Numbered from the stretch's first letter, positions 8,321 through 17,702 are shown. The stretch is 64,000 nucleotides of DNA from Pseudomonas sp. QTF5 (GCF_000512695.2 NZ_AZRW02000006.1:62001-126000), one strand, 5' to 3'. The notes: a model not told the origin generated them from the sequence alone. Numbers and translations are program-made.

Positions 8321-9655
8321 ATGACTTTCGCCACCCTTGGCCTGATCGAACCCTTGCTGCGCGCTCTCGAGACGCTCGGCTACCAGACCCCTACGCCGGT
8401 GCAGACACAAGCGATTCCGGCGGTGCTGGCCGGTCGTGACCTGATGGCTGCAGCCCAGACCGGCACCGGCAAAACCGCCGGTTTCGCCTTGCCGCTGCTG
8501 CAATTGCTGGCCATGGAAGGGCCGAAAGTCAGTGCCAACTCCGTGCGCGCACTGATCCTGGTGCCGACCCGCGAACTGGCCGAGCAGGTTCACGAAAGCG
8601 TGCGTCAGTACGCCGAGAACCTGCCGTTGAGTACGTACGCGGTGTACGGCGGTGTCAGCATCAACCCGCAAATGATGAAGCTGCGCAAAGGCGTCGACCT
8701 GTTGGTGGCGACTCCGGGCCGTTTGCTCGACCTGTTCCGTCAGAACGCGCTCAAGTTCAATCAGTTGCAAACCCTGGTGCTGGACGAAGCCGATCGCATG
8801 CTCGATCTGGGCTTTTCCGAAGAGCTGGGGAATATCTACAAAGCGCTGCCGAAAAAACGTCAGACGCTGTTGTTCTCCGCGACTTTCTCCGACGCCATCC
8901 GCACCTTGGCCGGGCAAATGCTCAACGACCCGCTGAGCATCGAAGTCAGCCCGCGCAACGTGGCCGCCAACACCGTCAAGCAATGGGTGGTGACGGTGGA
9001 CAAGAAGCGCAAGCCGGAGCTGTTCGTTCACTTGATGCGCAAGGGTAAGTGGACGCAGGTGCTGGTGTTCGCCAAGACCCGCAACGGTGTAGACGCGTTG
9101 GTGGAAAAACTCCAGGGCCTGGGCATCAATGCCGACGGCATCCACGGCGACAAACCTCAGGCGACCCGTCAGCGGGCGCTGGATCGTTTCAAGGCCAGTG
9201 AAGTGCAAATCCTTGTAGCCACCGACGTGGCAGCGCGTGGTCTGGATATCGAAGATTTGCCATTGGTGGTCAATTTCGACCTGCCGATCGTGGCGGAGGA
9301 CTACATCCACCGTATCGGTCGTACCGGCCGTGCGGGCGCAACCGGGCAGGCTATTTCGCTGGTGTGTGCCGATGAGGTGAATCAGCTGTCAGCCATCGAG
9401 ATGTTGACCCGTCAGACATTGACTCGTCAGATGGAACAGGATTTCGAGCCTGAGCACCGCGTGCCGGATACCGATGCCAGCGGTCAGGTGGTCAAGAAGC
9501 CGAAAAAACCGAAGAAACCCAAAACCTCCAGTGGCGGTAAGCGCAACCTGGGTAAATGGGTCGAGAGCGGGGATGCTTCGGCGCCGGAGCCTTCGATCAA
9601 GCCTGTGCGTAAAGTGCCGGTGTTTAATACCGGGCCGCGTAAGCGTAAGCCTTAA
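8321..9655 (+). CDS. rhlE: DEAD-box RNA helicase, RhlE type
   Basis: The 444-residue product has a canonical DEAD-box core: a Q motif near residue 28, AQTGTGKT at 45-52, PTREL, TPGRLLD, DEAD at 155-158, SAT at 186-188 and HRIGRTGRAG. A basic, low-complexity tail rich in Lys/Pro/Arg (from about residue 395 to the end) follows, as in RhlE proteins that bind structured RNA during ribosome assembly or RNA decay. Several RhlE paralogues exist in Pseudomonas, so which this represents is uncertain. The gene is followed by a REPIN whose two arms are perfectly matched. Confidence 0.9.
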   Translation: MTFATLGLIEPLLRALETLGYQTPTPVQTQAIPAVLAGRDLMAAAQTGTGKTAGFALPLLQLLAMEGPKVSANSVRALILVPTRELAEQVHESVRQYAENLPLSTYAVYGGVSINPQMMKLRKGVDLLVATPGRLLDLFRQNALKFNQLQTLVLDEADRMLDLGFSEELGNIYKALPKKRQTLLFSATFSDAIRTLAGQMLNDPLSIEVSPRNVAANTVKQWVVTVDKKRKPELFVHLMRKGKWTQVLVFAKTRNGVDALVEKLQGLGINADGIHGDKPQATRQRALDRFKASEVQILVATDVAARGLDIEDLPLVVNFDLPIVAEDYIHRIGRTGRAGATGQAISLVCADEVNQLSAIEMLTRQTLTRQMEQDFEPEHRVPDTDASGQVVKKPKKPKKPKTSSGGKRNLGKWVESGDASAPEPSIKPVRKVPVFNTGPRKRKP

Positions 9656-9679
9656 CAGGCGCTGCGTCGGTTAAGCCGC

Positions 9680-9793
9680 CTTCGCGAGCAAGTCGAATCG
9701 TCGCACCGCCGCTCCCACATTGATCGCATTCTTCCTGAAGGAACTCGGTCGAATGTGGGAGCGGCGGTGCGACGATTCGACTTGCTCGCGAAG
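9680..9793. repeat. REPIN, two perfectly inverted 41-bp long arms
   Basis: The arms at 9680-9720 and 9753-9793 are exact reverse complements over 41 bases. Both carry CGAATCGTCG where other long arms in the window have CGGATCGCCG. It separates the convergent rhlE and flavoprotein genes. Confidence 0.9.
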
Positions 9794-9807
9794 GGCGCGC
9801 CTCGGTC

Positions 9808-11049
9808 TCAATCTTTGTGCTTCAACCACTCCACCATCCCCAATCCCGCCGTTCGCCCACTGGCGAAACACGCGGTCAGCAGATAGCCGCCGGTCGGCGC
9901 TTCCCAATCGAGCATTTCCCCCGCGCAGAACACGCCAGGCAGTTGCTTGAGCATCAAACGTTCATCCATCGACTCGAACATCACGCCGCCCGCGCTGCTG
10001 ATGGCTTCGTCCAATGGCCGGGTTTTCACCAGCGTCAGCGGCAATGCCTTGATCGCTTTGGCCAGCAATGCCTGATCGGTAAAACAGTCGGCCGGTGTCA
10101 GTTCCCGCAGCAACGCCGCTTTCACGCCATCAAGCCCAAGCTGACTGTGCAGGTGTTTGGACATGGAACGGGAGCCGCGAGGTTTACTCAGCGCAGTTTG
10201 AATTTTATCCACAGGCTTGCCCGGCACCAGGTCGAGGTGAACGGTTGCCGAGCCGTGTTGATTGATCGCTTCGCGGATCGGTGCCGACAGGGCGTAGATC
10301 AAACTGCCTTCAATCCCGGTGGCAGTGATCACACATTCTCCGAGTCGCGGCACGTCGTCATTGAGGCCGATGGCGATGTTTTTCAGCGGGCTGCCTGCGA
10401 ATTTGCTGACCATCAATTCGCTCCAGGCCTGCACCTCGAAGCCACAATTGCTCGGTTGCAGCGGCGCCAGTCCTACACCACGTTGTTCCAGCGGCAGCAT
10501 CCAGGCACCGTCCGAACCGAGGCGCGACCAGCTGCCGCCGCCGAGGGCCAACAGGGTCGCGTCGGGTTGAACGGTTTTTTCGCCTTCGGGGCTGTCGATG
10601 CGCAAGTCACCGTTGTCATCCCAACCGAGCCAGCGATGGCGGGTGTGGATAACTACGTTGGCATCGCGCAGGCGTTTGAGCCAGGCCCGCAACAGGGGCG
10701 CGGCTTTCATATCCGTAGGAAACACCCGGCCGGAGCTGCCGACAAAGGTTTCGATGCCCAGGTCATGAATCCATTGGCATAAGGCGTCGGCACCGAAGGA
10801 CCGTAACAGCGGCGCAATCTGCGGTGCCCGTTCGGCATAGCGTGAGAGAAACGCCGGGTAGGCCTCGGAGTGGGTGATGTTCATGCCGCCGACCCCGGCG
10901 AGGAGGAATTTTCGCCCCACTGAAGGCATGCCGTCGTACAGGTCGACTTTGATTCCAGCCTGGCTCAGCACTTCAGCCGCCATCAAACCGGCAGGGCCAC
11001 CGCCGATGATGGCGACGCGAGGGGGGAGGGAAGTGGAGGGCTGGGTCAT
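9808..11049 (-). CDS. NAD(P)/FAD-dependent oxidoreductase (HI0933/TIGR03862-like)
   Basis: The 413-residue product starts at MTQPSTSLPP (ATG 11049); a GTG three codons upstream is possible, and neither has a clear ribosome site. The dinucleotide-binding GGGPAGLMAAEVL lies at about residues 14-26. It has VGRKFLLAGVGGMNI near 45 and the C-terminal FAD contact CAGEMLDWEAPTGGYLL. This places it in the HI0933/YhiN-like flavoprotein family, a group with no firmly established reaction. It lies between two REPINs and has no obvious operon partner. Confidence 0.85.
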   Translation of the reverse strand: MTQPSTSLPPRVAIIGGGPAGLMAAEVLSQAGIKVDLYDGMPSVGRKFLLAGVGGMNITHSEAYPAFLSRYAERAPQIAPLLRSFGADALCQWIHDLGIETFVGSSGRVFPTDMKAAPLLRAWLKRLRDANVVIHTRHRWLGWDDNGDLRIDSPEGEKTVQPDATLLALGGGSWSRLGSDGAWMLPLEQRGVGLAPLQPSNCGFEVQAWSELMVSKFAGSPLKNIAIGLNDDVPRLGECVITATGIEGSLIYALSAPIREAINQHGSATVHLDLVPGKPVDKIQTALSKPRGSRSMSKHLHSQLGLDGVKAALLRELTPADCFTDQALLAKAIKALPLTLVKTRPLDEAISSAGGVMFESMDERLMLKQLPGVFCAGEMLDWEAPTGGYLLTACFASGRTAGLGMVEWLKHKD

Positions 11050-11104
11050 GGAATGCACTGCGGTTTGGCGGAATGAAGCCGGGCATTCTATCAGCCCCGA
11101 TCAA

Positions 11105-11209
11105 TGTGGGAGCGGCGGTGCGGCGATCCGACTTGCTCGCGAAAGCGGTGGGTCAGTCGATATCAATGTTGATTGTTAAATCGCCTTCGCGAGCAAGCCC
11201 GCTCCCACA
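11105..11209. repeat. REPIN, inward-facing (long left, short right arm)
   Basis: The left arm at 11105-11143 is the long form and the right arm at 11184-11209 the short form. The spacer contains the palindromic core ATCAATGTTGAT. Together with a hairpin at 11328-11345, it fills the 298-bp gap between the flavoprotein and HDAC-family genes. No gene is seen in the gap. Confidence 0.85.
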
Positions 11210-11347
11210 TTTGATCTTCGGTGTTTTCAAAAGGGTGGTTAAAAAACAACCACCGTTCTGAAGCCTGCACCCCGCATGGTCTGCAGACCCTTTCACTCAG
11301 GTTATCCACAGGCGGTTCCACAGGCATTGTGGGTAAAGACCCACACA

Positions 11348-12268
11348 TCAATGACAACCTGATGACTGCCACACCCGTTGGGCGCTGTGATGGAGGATTC
11401 CGTGACGGCGCGCCAAGGCTTTGCGGTCCTTGCTGTAGCCACCGCCGATCACGCCGACCACCGGAATATCCCGGCCCAGGCAATGACGCATCACGCTTTC
11501 ATCGCGAGCGGCGACGCCTTCGTCTGTCAGCTTCAGATAACCCAGGGCGTCGTCCTTATGCACATCGACGCCAGCGTCGTACAGCACCAGATCCGGTTGG
11601 TAGAGCGGCAGCAAATAGTTGAGTGCGTCGTCCACCACCTTCAGGTAATCGGCATCGCCCATGCCCATCGGCAACGGAATATCCCAATCACTTTCGGCTT
11701 TGCGTGCGGGAAAATTCTTTTCGCAGTGCAGGGAAACGGTCACTGCCTCTGGGGTGTTGTGCAGGATTCGTGCAGTCCCATCGCCCTGATGCACATCGCA
11801 GTCGAAGATCAGCACGCGATTCACCCGGCCACTTTCCAGCAGGTAATGGCTGATCACCGCCAGGTCATTGAAGATGCAGAACCCGGCGGGATGATCGTAA
11901 TGCGCATGATGAGTGCCGCCAGCCAAGTGACAGGCCAAACCATGCTTCAGTGCCTGTTCGGCCGCCAGCAGCGAGCCACCGACCGCCCGCACCGTGCGCC
12001 GGGCCAGCGCTTCGCTCCAGGGCAGGCCGAGGCGTCGCTGGTCTTCGCGGGACAATTCGCCGCCCATGTAGCGTTCGATATACGCAGGGTCATGGGCGAG
12101 GGCGAGAATCTCTGGCGGGCATAGGTCCGGGCGCAGCAAATCGGTGTCGCGGGTCAGGCCACTGTCCACCAAGTGATCGCGCAGCAGGCGAAACTTGTCC
12201 ATGGGGAAGCGGTGATCCGCCGGGAACTCGGGACTGTAGTCTTCGTGGTAGATCAATGGCAGGGGCAT
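11348..12268 (-). CDS. histone deacetylase superfamily hydrolase
   Basis: The 306-residue product is a class II-like bacterial HDAC/acetylpolyamine amidohydrolase relative. The zinc and catalytic residues are all present: tandem H120-H121 (GGTHHAHYDH), the metal-site strand DCDVHQGDG (D158, H160), the second aspartate in YDAGVDVHKDD and the GGGYS motif with the transition-state tyrosine. Substrates of this clade may be acetylated small amines or proteins; it is not the AcuC type by context. A GNAT acetyltransferase is divergently transcribed immediately upstream, but a functional link is speculative. Confidence 0.85.
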   Translation of the reverse strand: MPLPLIYHEDYSPEFPADHRFPMDKFRLLRDHLVDSGLTRDTDLLRPDLCPPEILALAHDPAYIERYMGGELSREDQRRLGLPWSEALARRTVRAVGGSLLAAEQALKHGLACHLAGGTHHAHYDHPAGFCIFNDLAVISHYLLESGRVNRVLIFDCDVHQGDGTARILHNTPEAVTVSLHCEKNFPARKAESDWDIPLPMGMGDADYLKVVDDALNYLLPLYQPDLVLYDAGVDVHKDDALGYLKLTDEGVAARDESVMRHCLGRDIPVVGVIGGGYSKDRKALARRHGILHHSAQRVWQSSGCH

Positions 12269-12353
12269 GGCTGATTTATACAGGAAGGCATGTAGGAATG
12301 AGTGAAGGATCCTACCAGCGATGTAGACTTGCGGGATGGGAAAGGGGGACGAG

Positions 12354-12923
12354 ATGGAGCCGATACTGGAACTCGAAAGCGCACGACTGTTGTTACGGCA
12401 GTGGCGTGATGAGGATTTACCGGCGTTTGCGGCGATGTGCGCCGATCCACAAGTGATGCGTTATTTTCCGTCACCCTTGAGTCGACTGGAAAGTGCCTCG
12501 TTGATCGGGCGGATTCGCGGGCATTTTGCCGAGCATGGTTTCGGCCTCTGGGCACTGGAGCGCAAAGACACCGCGGAATTCATCGGGTTTACCGGATTGG
12601 GTGTGGTCGGCTTCGATGGGCCATTCACGCCGGCCATCGAAATCGGCTGGCGCCTGGCGCGCGAGCACTGGGGGCTGGGTTATGCCAGTGAAGCGGCGTG
12701 GACCGCTCTGCGCTGCGGGTTTGATCGGTTGGCGCTGCAAGAGGTCGTTGCCTTCACCACCAAGACCAATTTGCCATCCGAGAAAGTCATGCAAGCGATC
12801 GGCATGCACCATGCCCCCTTTGATGACTTCGAGCACCCGCGGCTTGCAGTCGATCATCCGCTGCGCCCGCATGTGTTGTACCGCATCACCCGTGAGCAAT
12901 GGCTGCAAACCTTGCATGGATAA
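12354..12923 (+). CDS. GNAT family N-acetyltransferase (RimJ/RimL-like)
   Basis: The 189-residue product is read from ATG 12354, which has AGGGGG at an ideal distance; an upstream ATG at 12336 adds six residues. The fold is of the Acetyltransf_3 type. ESARLLLRQWRDEDLPAFAAM opens the domain and EIGWRLAREHWGLGYASEA is the acetyl-CoA-binding motif A. NLPSEKVMQAIGM follows in motif B. Such enzymes acetylate protein N-termini or small amines; the substrate is not decidable. It is not coupled to its neighbours. Confidence 0.85.
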   Translation: MEPILELESARLLLRQWRDEDLPAFAAMCADPQVMRYFPSPLSRLESASLIGRIRGHFAEHGFGLWALERKDTAEFIGFTGLGVVGFDGPFTPAIEIGWRLAREHWGLGYASEAAWTALRCGFDRLALQEVVAFTTKTNLPSEKVMQAIGMHHAPFDDFEHPRLAVDHPLRPHVLYRITREQWLQTLHG

Positions 12924-13029
12924 GCAGGCGCGGACGTTTACAATGGCCCTCATGTTGAACCGGGCCATAAACTGAATCGACCGCCGCAGCCAAGACTGCG
13001 CGGCATTGCGTTGTGTGAGGAGAGTCTGA

Positions 13030-13899
13030 ATGAGCCAAGTGTTGGAAGATCTGGTAGACCTGCTGACCCTGGAACCGATTGAAGAAAACCTGTTCCGTGG
13101 CCGCAGCCAGGACCTGGGGTTTCGTCAATTGTTCGGCGGCCAGGTACTCGGCCAGTCCCTGTCGGCGGCCAGTCAGACAGTTGAGCCGGCGCGCCATGTG
13201 CATTCGATGCACGGTTATTTCCTGCGCCCGGGCGATGCCAAATTGCCGGTGGTGTATCAGGTCGATCGGGTGCGCGATGGCGGCAGTTTCAGCACGCGCC
13301 GGGTGACGGCGATCCAGAAGGGCAATCCGATTTTCACCTGCAGCGCCTCGTTCCAGTACGACGAAGAAGGCTTTCAGCACCAGACTGAAATGCCGCAAGT
13401 GGTCGGCCCGGAAAACCTACCGTCGGAGCTGGAACTCACCCAGCTGCAAGCGCACCTGATCCCTGAGCACATGCGCGAAAAACTGCTGTGCCCGAAACCC
13501 ATCGAAGTCCGGCCGGTGACCGAGAAAGATCCCTACAACCCGCAGCCTGCCGATCCGGTCAAATACGTCTGGTTCCGTGCCGACGGTGCCTTGGCTGACA
13601 CTCCGGCGCTGCACAAATACCTGCTGGCCTATGCGTCGGACTTCGGTCTGCTGACCACCTCGATGCTACCCCACGGCAAATCGGTCTGGCAGAAAGACAT
13701 GCAGGTCGCCAGCCTCGACCACGCCTTGTGGTTCCACGCCGACCTGCGCGCCGATGACTGGTTGCTGTATGCGATGGACAGCCCATGGGCCGGTAATTCG
13801 CGCGGATTCTCCCGGGGCAGCGTGTTCAACCGTGCCGGGCAACTGGTGGCCTCGGTCACTCAGGAAGGCCTGATTCGTCATCGCAAGGATTGGATATGA
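13030..13899 (+). CDS. tesB: acyl-CoA thioesterase II
   Basis: The 289-residue product has the double-hotdog TesB architecture. The N-terminal repeat contains FGGQVLGQSLSAA and the C-terminal repeat contains the conserved LDHALWFHAD...WLLYAMDSPWAGNSRGF region and the QEGLIR end that carries the catalytic Gln. TesB hydrolyses medium- and long-chain acyl-CoA to free acid and CoA in the cytoplasm. The stop codon overlaps the start of the following HAD hydrolase (ATGA), so the two are translationally coupled. The ATG at 13030 follows GAGGAG. Confidence 0.93.
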   Translation: MSQVLEDLVDLLTLEPIEENLFRGRSQDLGFRQLFGGQVLGQSLSAASQTVEPARHVHSMHGYFLRPGDAKLPVVYQVDRVRDGGSFSTRRVTAIQKGNPIFTCSASFQYDEEGFQHQTEMPQVVGPENLPSELELTQLQAHLIPEHMREKLLCPKPIEVRPVTEKDPYNPQPADPVKYVWFRADGALADTPALHKYLLAYASDFGLLTTSMLPHGKSVWQKDMQVASLDHALWFHADLRADDWLLYAMDSPWAGNSRGFSRGSVFNRAGQLVASVTQEGLIRHRKDWI

Positions 13900-14489
13900 G
13901 TCTGGCCGAGGTGAGGTACTGGGTGTTCGACATGGACGGCACCCTGACCGTGGCCGTGCATGACTTTGCGGCGATCCGCGTGGCGTTGGCGATTCCCGCC
14001 GAAGACGACATCCTCACCCACCTCGCGGCACTGCCGGTCGATGAAGCCGCGGCCAAACATGCGTGGCTGCTGGAGCACGAGCGGGATCTGGCGTTGGGTT
14101 CGAAACCGGCGCCGGGTGCAGTGGAACTGGTGCGTGAGTTGGCCGGACGCGGTTATCGTCTGGGCATTCTCACGCGCAATGCTCGCGAGCTGGCGCATGT
14201 CACGCTGGAGGCCATCGGCCTGGCTGACTGCTTTGCGGTAGAGGATGTACTGGGCCGCGATGAAGCTCCGCCCAAGCCGCATCCTGGTGGGCTGCTGAAA
14301 CTGGCCGAAGCCTGGAAGGTTCAGGCGAGCGAAATGGTGATGGTCGGTGATTACCGCTTCGATCTGGATTGCGGTCGGGCGGCGGGGACGCGGACGGTGC
14401 TGGTAAATCTGCCGGATAATCCGTGGCCGGAATTGGCCGATTGGCATGCGCGCGATTGCGTCGAGTTGCGGCAACTGCTGTTGGCTTGA
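13896..14489 (+). CDS. HAD-IA family hydrolase
   Basis: The 197-residue product is read from the ATG that overlaps the tesB stop; an in-frame TTG two codons upstream is less likely. HAD motifs are intact: FDMDGTLT with the nucleophile Asp, ILTRNA as motif II, a lysine in PKPHPGG and VGDYRFDLDCGRAAG as the Mg-binding motif III/IV. It resembles small phosphatases of the phosphoglycolate phosphatase/beta-phosphoglucomutase branch. The substrate is unknown; coupling to tesB is the only contextual clue. Confidence 0.85.
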   Translation: MSLAEVRYWVFDMDGTLTVAVHDFAAIRVALAIPAEDDILTHLAALPVDEAAAKHAWLLEHERDLALGSKPAPGAVELVRELAGRGYRLGILTRNARELAHVTLEAIGLADCFAVEDVLGRDEAPPKPHPGGLLKLAEAWKVQASEMVMVGDYRFDLDCGRAAGTRTVLVNLPDNPWPELADWHARDCVELRQLLLA

Positions 14490-14514
14490 GGGATGTGTTG
14501 TCGGGTTAACCGCT

Positions 14515-14606
14515 TTCGCGAGCAAGCCCGCTCCCACATTCGATCGGTGTGAACACAGATTTTGTGTACACCCAAATCTACTGTGGGAGCGGGCTTGCTC
14601 GCGAAG
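14515..14606. repeat. REPIN, outward-facing (short arms)
   Basis: The arms at 14515-14538 and 14582-14606 are inverted. The spacer contains TGTGAACACA...TGTGTACAC and differs from the spacer of inward-facing copies. It lies between the convergent HAD and alpha/beta hydrolase genes. Confidence 0.85.
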
Positions 14607-14631
14607 GCGTCAGATCAGACACCACAAAAAC

Positions 14632-15591
14632 TCACTGACCGAACAACACCTTCTGCCCCTCAGGCGACATAAACATCCCATCCCCATCGTGCCCGACCCC
14701 AGGCACTTCGATCAGCTGCTGACTCAACCCTTGAGAATGGCGTCGCTTCAGATAATTGAAATAGTGGCGCCCGCGAATCAATCGAGAAGCACCCTGGGCT
14801 TTGGCCTCGCAATTTTTATCCAGCGCCGGATGGTTCGGGTCGATGTCGTGCTGGCCGAGTAAATAAACGATGTCGCGTTTGACGTAGTTTTCTTCAAGTT
14901 GTGCAGGTGTTTGCCCATCGGCATAGGCGGGCAGATTCGCCAGTCCATACTTCCAGCGATTGAATTTCGGACACCTCGCGTGACTGAACGCCACTGGCCG
15001 TTGCTCATTGAAGTAGGCATACGACGAAGGATTGGCGATCACATAGCGCACTTTCACGCCCTCCGCGTCGAGGGCCGGCTGTGGGTGACTCAGCAAGGCA
15101 TAACGCTGAACCACTTGAGCCCCGCCGGAGTGACCGGCGATGATGATTTGCTTCACGTCGGGAAACTGTCGCCGATCACCCAGTCGCGCGATGATTTCGT
15201 CGAGCGCCGCATAGGAGCTCAGCGTAAATGGCGCAGTGGACAAGCCGCCGGCCATCCAGTCATTGCCTTGCCAGCGTAAAACGCTGTCAGGCACCGCGTG
15301 GCTCGCGATGTCGGTTTCATTGAGAAACTGCGGGGCGAGCACCAATGTAGTCGCGCTTTGCCCTGCCTGTTCGGCTGCGTGTTCGGCGCTCTGGCGGTAG
15401 GTTTCTGCGTTGCGCAATCGACCATGGACGATGATCAGCACGCGTTCGATTTTCGCCGGTGTCGGGCCAATGCTCACCGCAATTTCCCCGGCGCTCAACA
15501 GCAAGCGCCCGGAACTGATCGCCTTGACCCCTTGCTCGGCAGCCTGGGTGCTTGCGCAGGTGATTAACAGAGCCAGCAGCCACTTACGCAT
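14632..15591 (-). CDS. secreted alpha/beta-fold hydrolase
   Basis: The 319-residue product starts at MRKWLLALLITCAST with a type I signal peptide probably cleaved after TQAA (about residue 18). It has a serine-hydrolase nucleophile elbow GHSGGAQ, an oxyanion-like HGR loop (VLIIVHGRLRNA) and a C-terminal catalytic-type histidine in VPGVGHDGDGMF. It is therefore a predicted periplasmic esterase, lipase or similar enzyme; the substrate is unknown. The start overlaps the stop of ypfJ by one base (TGATG), indicating translational coupling. Confidence 0.8.
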   Translation of the reverse strand: MRKWLLALLITCASTQAAEQGVKAISSGRLLLSAGEIAVSIGPTPAKIERVLIIVHGRLRNAETYRQSAEHAAEQAGQSATTLVLAPQFLNETDIASHAVPDSVLRWQGNDWMAGGLSTAPFTLSSYAALDEIIARLGDRRQFPDVKQIIIAGHSGGAQVVQRYALLSHPQPALDAEGVKVRYVIANPSSYAYFNEQRPVAFSHARCPKFNRWKYGLANLPAYADGQTPAQLEENYVKRDIVYLLGQHDIDPNHPALDKNCEAKAQGASRLIRGRHYFNYLKRRHSQGLSQQLIEVPGVGHDGDGMFMSPEGQKVLFGQ

Positions 15592-16478
15592 CACAGATTC
15601 TTCGCGGAAAAGGTATCGCACTGGCCGACCTGGCCTTGTGCGAATCCGGCCTTGAACCAGCGCACTCGCTGGGCCGAAGTGCCATGGGTGAAGGAATCCG
15701 GCACCACGCGGCCCTGACCTTGCTGTTGCAAGCGGTCGTCGCCGATGGCGTTGGCGGCGTTCAAGGCTTCTTCGATGTCACCGGGTTCCAGCCAGTTCAG
15801 ACGTTTTTGCGCATGGTTGGCCCAGACGCCGGCCAGGCAATCGGCTTGCAGTTCCTGACGTACCAGCAAACCATTGTCGCCTTCCATCTGCCGGCCCTGT
15901 TGGCGCGCGGTCTGAATTTTCGCTGAAACGCCGAGCAGGGTCTGCACGTGGTGTCCGATTTCGTGAGCGATCACGTAGGCCTGGGCGAAGTCGCCCGCGG
16001 CGGAAAAGCGTTGGGACATCTCCTGAAAGAAACTCGTATCGAGATAGACCTTCTGGTCAGCCGGACAATAGAAGGGCCCGGTTGCTGAAGTCGCCAGGCC
16101 GCAGGCCGAGTTGACGCGGTTGCTGAACAGTATCAAGGTCGGGTCTTTATACTGCTGATCGGCCTGCTGGAAAATCTGGCGCCAGGTGTCTTCGGTATCG
16201 CCAAGGATCGAACGCACGAATTCGGCCCCTTCATCATTGGCCGGTGGCGCCTTGCGAGTTTGGGTGGGGGCCGGGGCTGACTGTTCGCTCATTTGCCCGG
16301 TCAGTTGTCCGAGGATCTGCATCGGGTCCTGGCCGGTGATCCAGCCGATCCCGACGATCAACAGAATCGCCGTCAGGCTCAGGCCCTTGCCTCCACCGAA
16401 GCGCATCCCACCGCCCCCACCACCCTCGCCACGGGCATCGACCACGTTGTCGCTGCGTCGGCCTTTTTTCCAAAGCAT
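15591..16478 (-). CDS. ypfJ: YpfJ-family zinc metallopeptidase (neutral zinc metallopeptidase)
   Basis: The 295-residue product has a Gly-rich N-terminus (residues 18-31), one membrane segment at about 34-48, a Pro/Gln linker and a metallopeptidase domain. The zinc-binding HEIGHH sits at residues 172-177 and the third ligand region is RQELQADCLAGVW. This matches the YpfJ/UPF0042-unrelated 'putative neutral zinc metallopeptidase' family; the catalytic domain should face the periplasm. Its physiological substrate is unknown. It is transcribed first in a two-gene unit with the secreted hydrolase. Confidence 0.88.
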   Translation of the reverse strand: MLWKKGRRSDNVVDARGEGGGGGGMRFGGGKGLSLTAILLIVGIGWITGQDPMQILGQLTGQMSEQSAPAPTQTRKAPPANDEGAEFVRSILGDTEDTWRQIFQQADQQYKDPTLILFSNRVNSACGLATSATGPFYCPADQKVYLDTSFFQEMSQRFSAAGDFAQAYVIAHEIGHHVQTLLGVSAKIQTARQQGRQMEGDNGLLVRQELQADCLAGVWANHAQKRLNWLEPGDIEEALNAANAIGDDRLQQQGQGRVVPDSFTHGTSAQRVRWFKAGFAQGQVGQCDTFSAKNL

Positions 16479-16753
16479 GGGGGGATCCTCTTTTCTTGCT
16501 GGTGAAGAAGCATGATGAACAAGCTTGGTGATGAGTGTTGCCGGTGAGTAGGCGTGGCGCCAGTCCGGTCGTCCATCTTTTAGCCCGCACGAAACATTTC
16601 AGACTTGTATTGAACATCGATAGCCCATCGAATTCCGTCAGGTGATCGGTTTTTCTCGAGTGGGCGAGTACTTTTGTTGCCGGTTGCTGATCGCACACCG
16701 GGTTCCAGATTTTGCATCCGGCCTGTTGTCTTCTAGAATCGGGCAAATTTCGT

Positions 16754-17542
16754 ATGGAACCTCCCATGGCCGGCAGTCAGATCGAACGTGTTTTCAGCGT
16801 GCTGGAAAGTCTCACCACTGACCCTCGTGGTTTGCCGATGCAAACGCTGGCAGAGCAACTGGATATCCCCAAAAGCGCGACCCATCGCTTGCTCGCCGAG
16901 CTGATCCGGCTGGGCTACGTGCGGCAGAATCCGGAGAACCTGCGTTATCACCTGTCGACCAAACTGGTGGCCATGGGTTTCCGCTACCTGTCGAGTAGCG
17001 GCGCGGATATCGTTCAACCGGTGCTTGATCGCCTGGCCGAGGAAACCGGTGAGCTGGTGCGCCTTGGGGTGATCGAAGGGGAGCGGCAAATCTGGATCGC
17101 CAAGTCCCAGGGCGCCCGTTCCGGCTTGCGTTATGACCCAGACATGGGCCGCGATGCGCCGTTGTTTTACACCGCATCGGGGCATGCGTGGCTGGCATGC
17201 ATGAGCGATGCCGAGGCCTTGTCGCTGGTGGAACGCCAGGGTATTGACCGGCCCAAGGACCTCGGACCGAATGCTCCGCGCTCCAACATCGAATTGCTCG
17301 AACGCCTGCGTCTGGCCAGGGAACAGGGCTATGCCTGGGTCGAGGAAAGTTCGGCGGTAGGCACGTCGGCGATTGCCGCAGTGGTGCGGCATCCGGGTGA
17401 TGGCCGGGTGATCGGCGTACTCAGCATCGCCGGACCGAGTGCGCGGATGCCGGGGGCGCGTTTGCATGAATTGGCGCCGCTGTTGTTGAAATTTACCGAG
17501 GAGTTGTCGGCGGCGAGTCTGGCGTCAGAGTTGTTCGTTTAA
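16754..17542 (+). CDS. IclR family transcriptional regulator
   Basis: The 262-residue product starts at MEPPMAGSQIER (ATG 16754; ATG 16766 is also plausible). The N-terminal winged HTH (about 10-75: TLAEQLDIPKSATHRLLAELIRLGYV) is followed by the IclR effector-binding domain with GRDAPLFYTASGHAWLA. IclR proteins often control aromatic acid catabolism and transport. Here it precedes a DMT transporter and lies near an MFS transporter and quiC, so it is a candidate regulator of quinate/shikimate or related uptake; this is inferred from position only. Confidence 0.88.
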   Translation: MEPPMAGSQIERVFSVLESLTTDPRGLPMQTLAEQLDIPKSATHRLLAELIRLGYVRQNPENLRYHLSTKLVAMGFRYLSSSGADIVQPVLDRLAEETGELVRLGVIEGERQIWIAKSQGARSGLRYDPDMGRDAPLFYTASGHAWLACMSDAEALSLVERQGIDRPKDLGPNAPRSNIELLERLRLAREQGYAWVEESSAVGTSAIAAVVRHPGDGRVIGVLSIAGPSARMPGARLHELAPLLLKFTEELSAASLASELFV

Positions 17543-17564
17543 TTCAACCGCCATAGAAAGATAG

Positions 17565-17584
17565 TGTGGGAGCTCGCTCCCACA
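17565..17584. repeat. collapsed REP palindrome TGTGGGAGCTCGCTCCCACA
   Basis: The outer GTGGGAGC ends of a REPIN are joined directly around TC, as if the interior had been deleted. It lies just after the IclR stop and could serve as a hairpin at the transcript end. Confidence 0.65.
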
Positions 17585-17702
17585 TTTTATAGGTGTGAAC
17601 TATTCGAATCTGTGCGCTGATCGAACACTATTTGCCGTAGCTCCTGTGAGAATCTGGAACCAGGTTCTAAATTGTTTGGGTTCAGCCCCAGCAATAATCC
17701 TG

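Noticed and set aside
11234..11254. GGTGGTT/AACCACC hairpin downstream of the HDAC-family gene
   Set aside because: The loop holds the A/T run, the stem is short and no T-run follows, so a terminator is only weakly suggested.
11302..11310. DnaA-box-like TTATCCACA, also at 10204 and 36682
   Set aside because: Isolated sites, two of them within coding regions; no cluster, AT-rich unwinding region or dnaA/dnaN/gyrB neighbours, so no origin.
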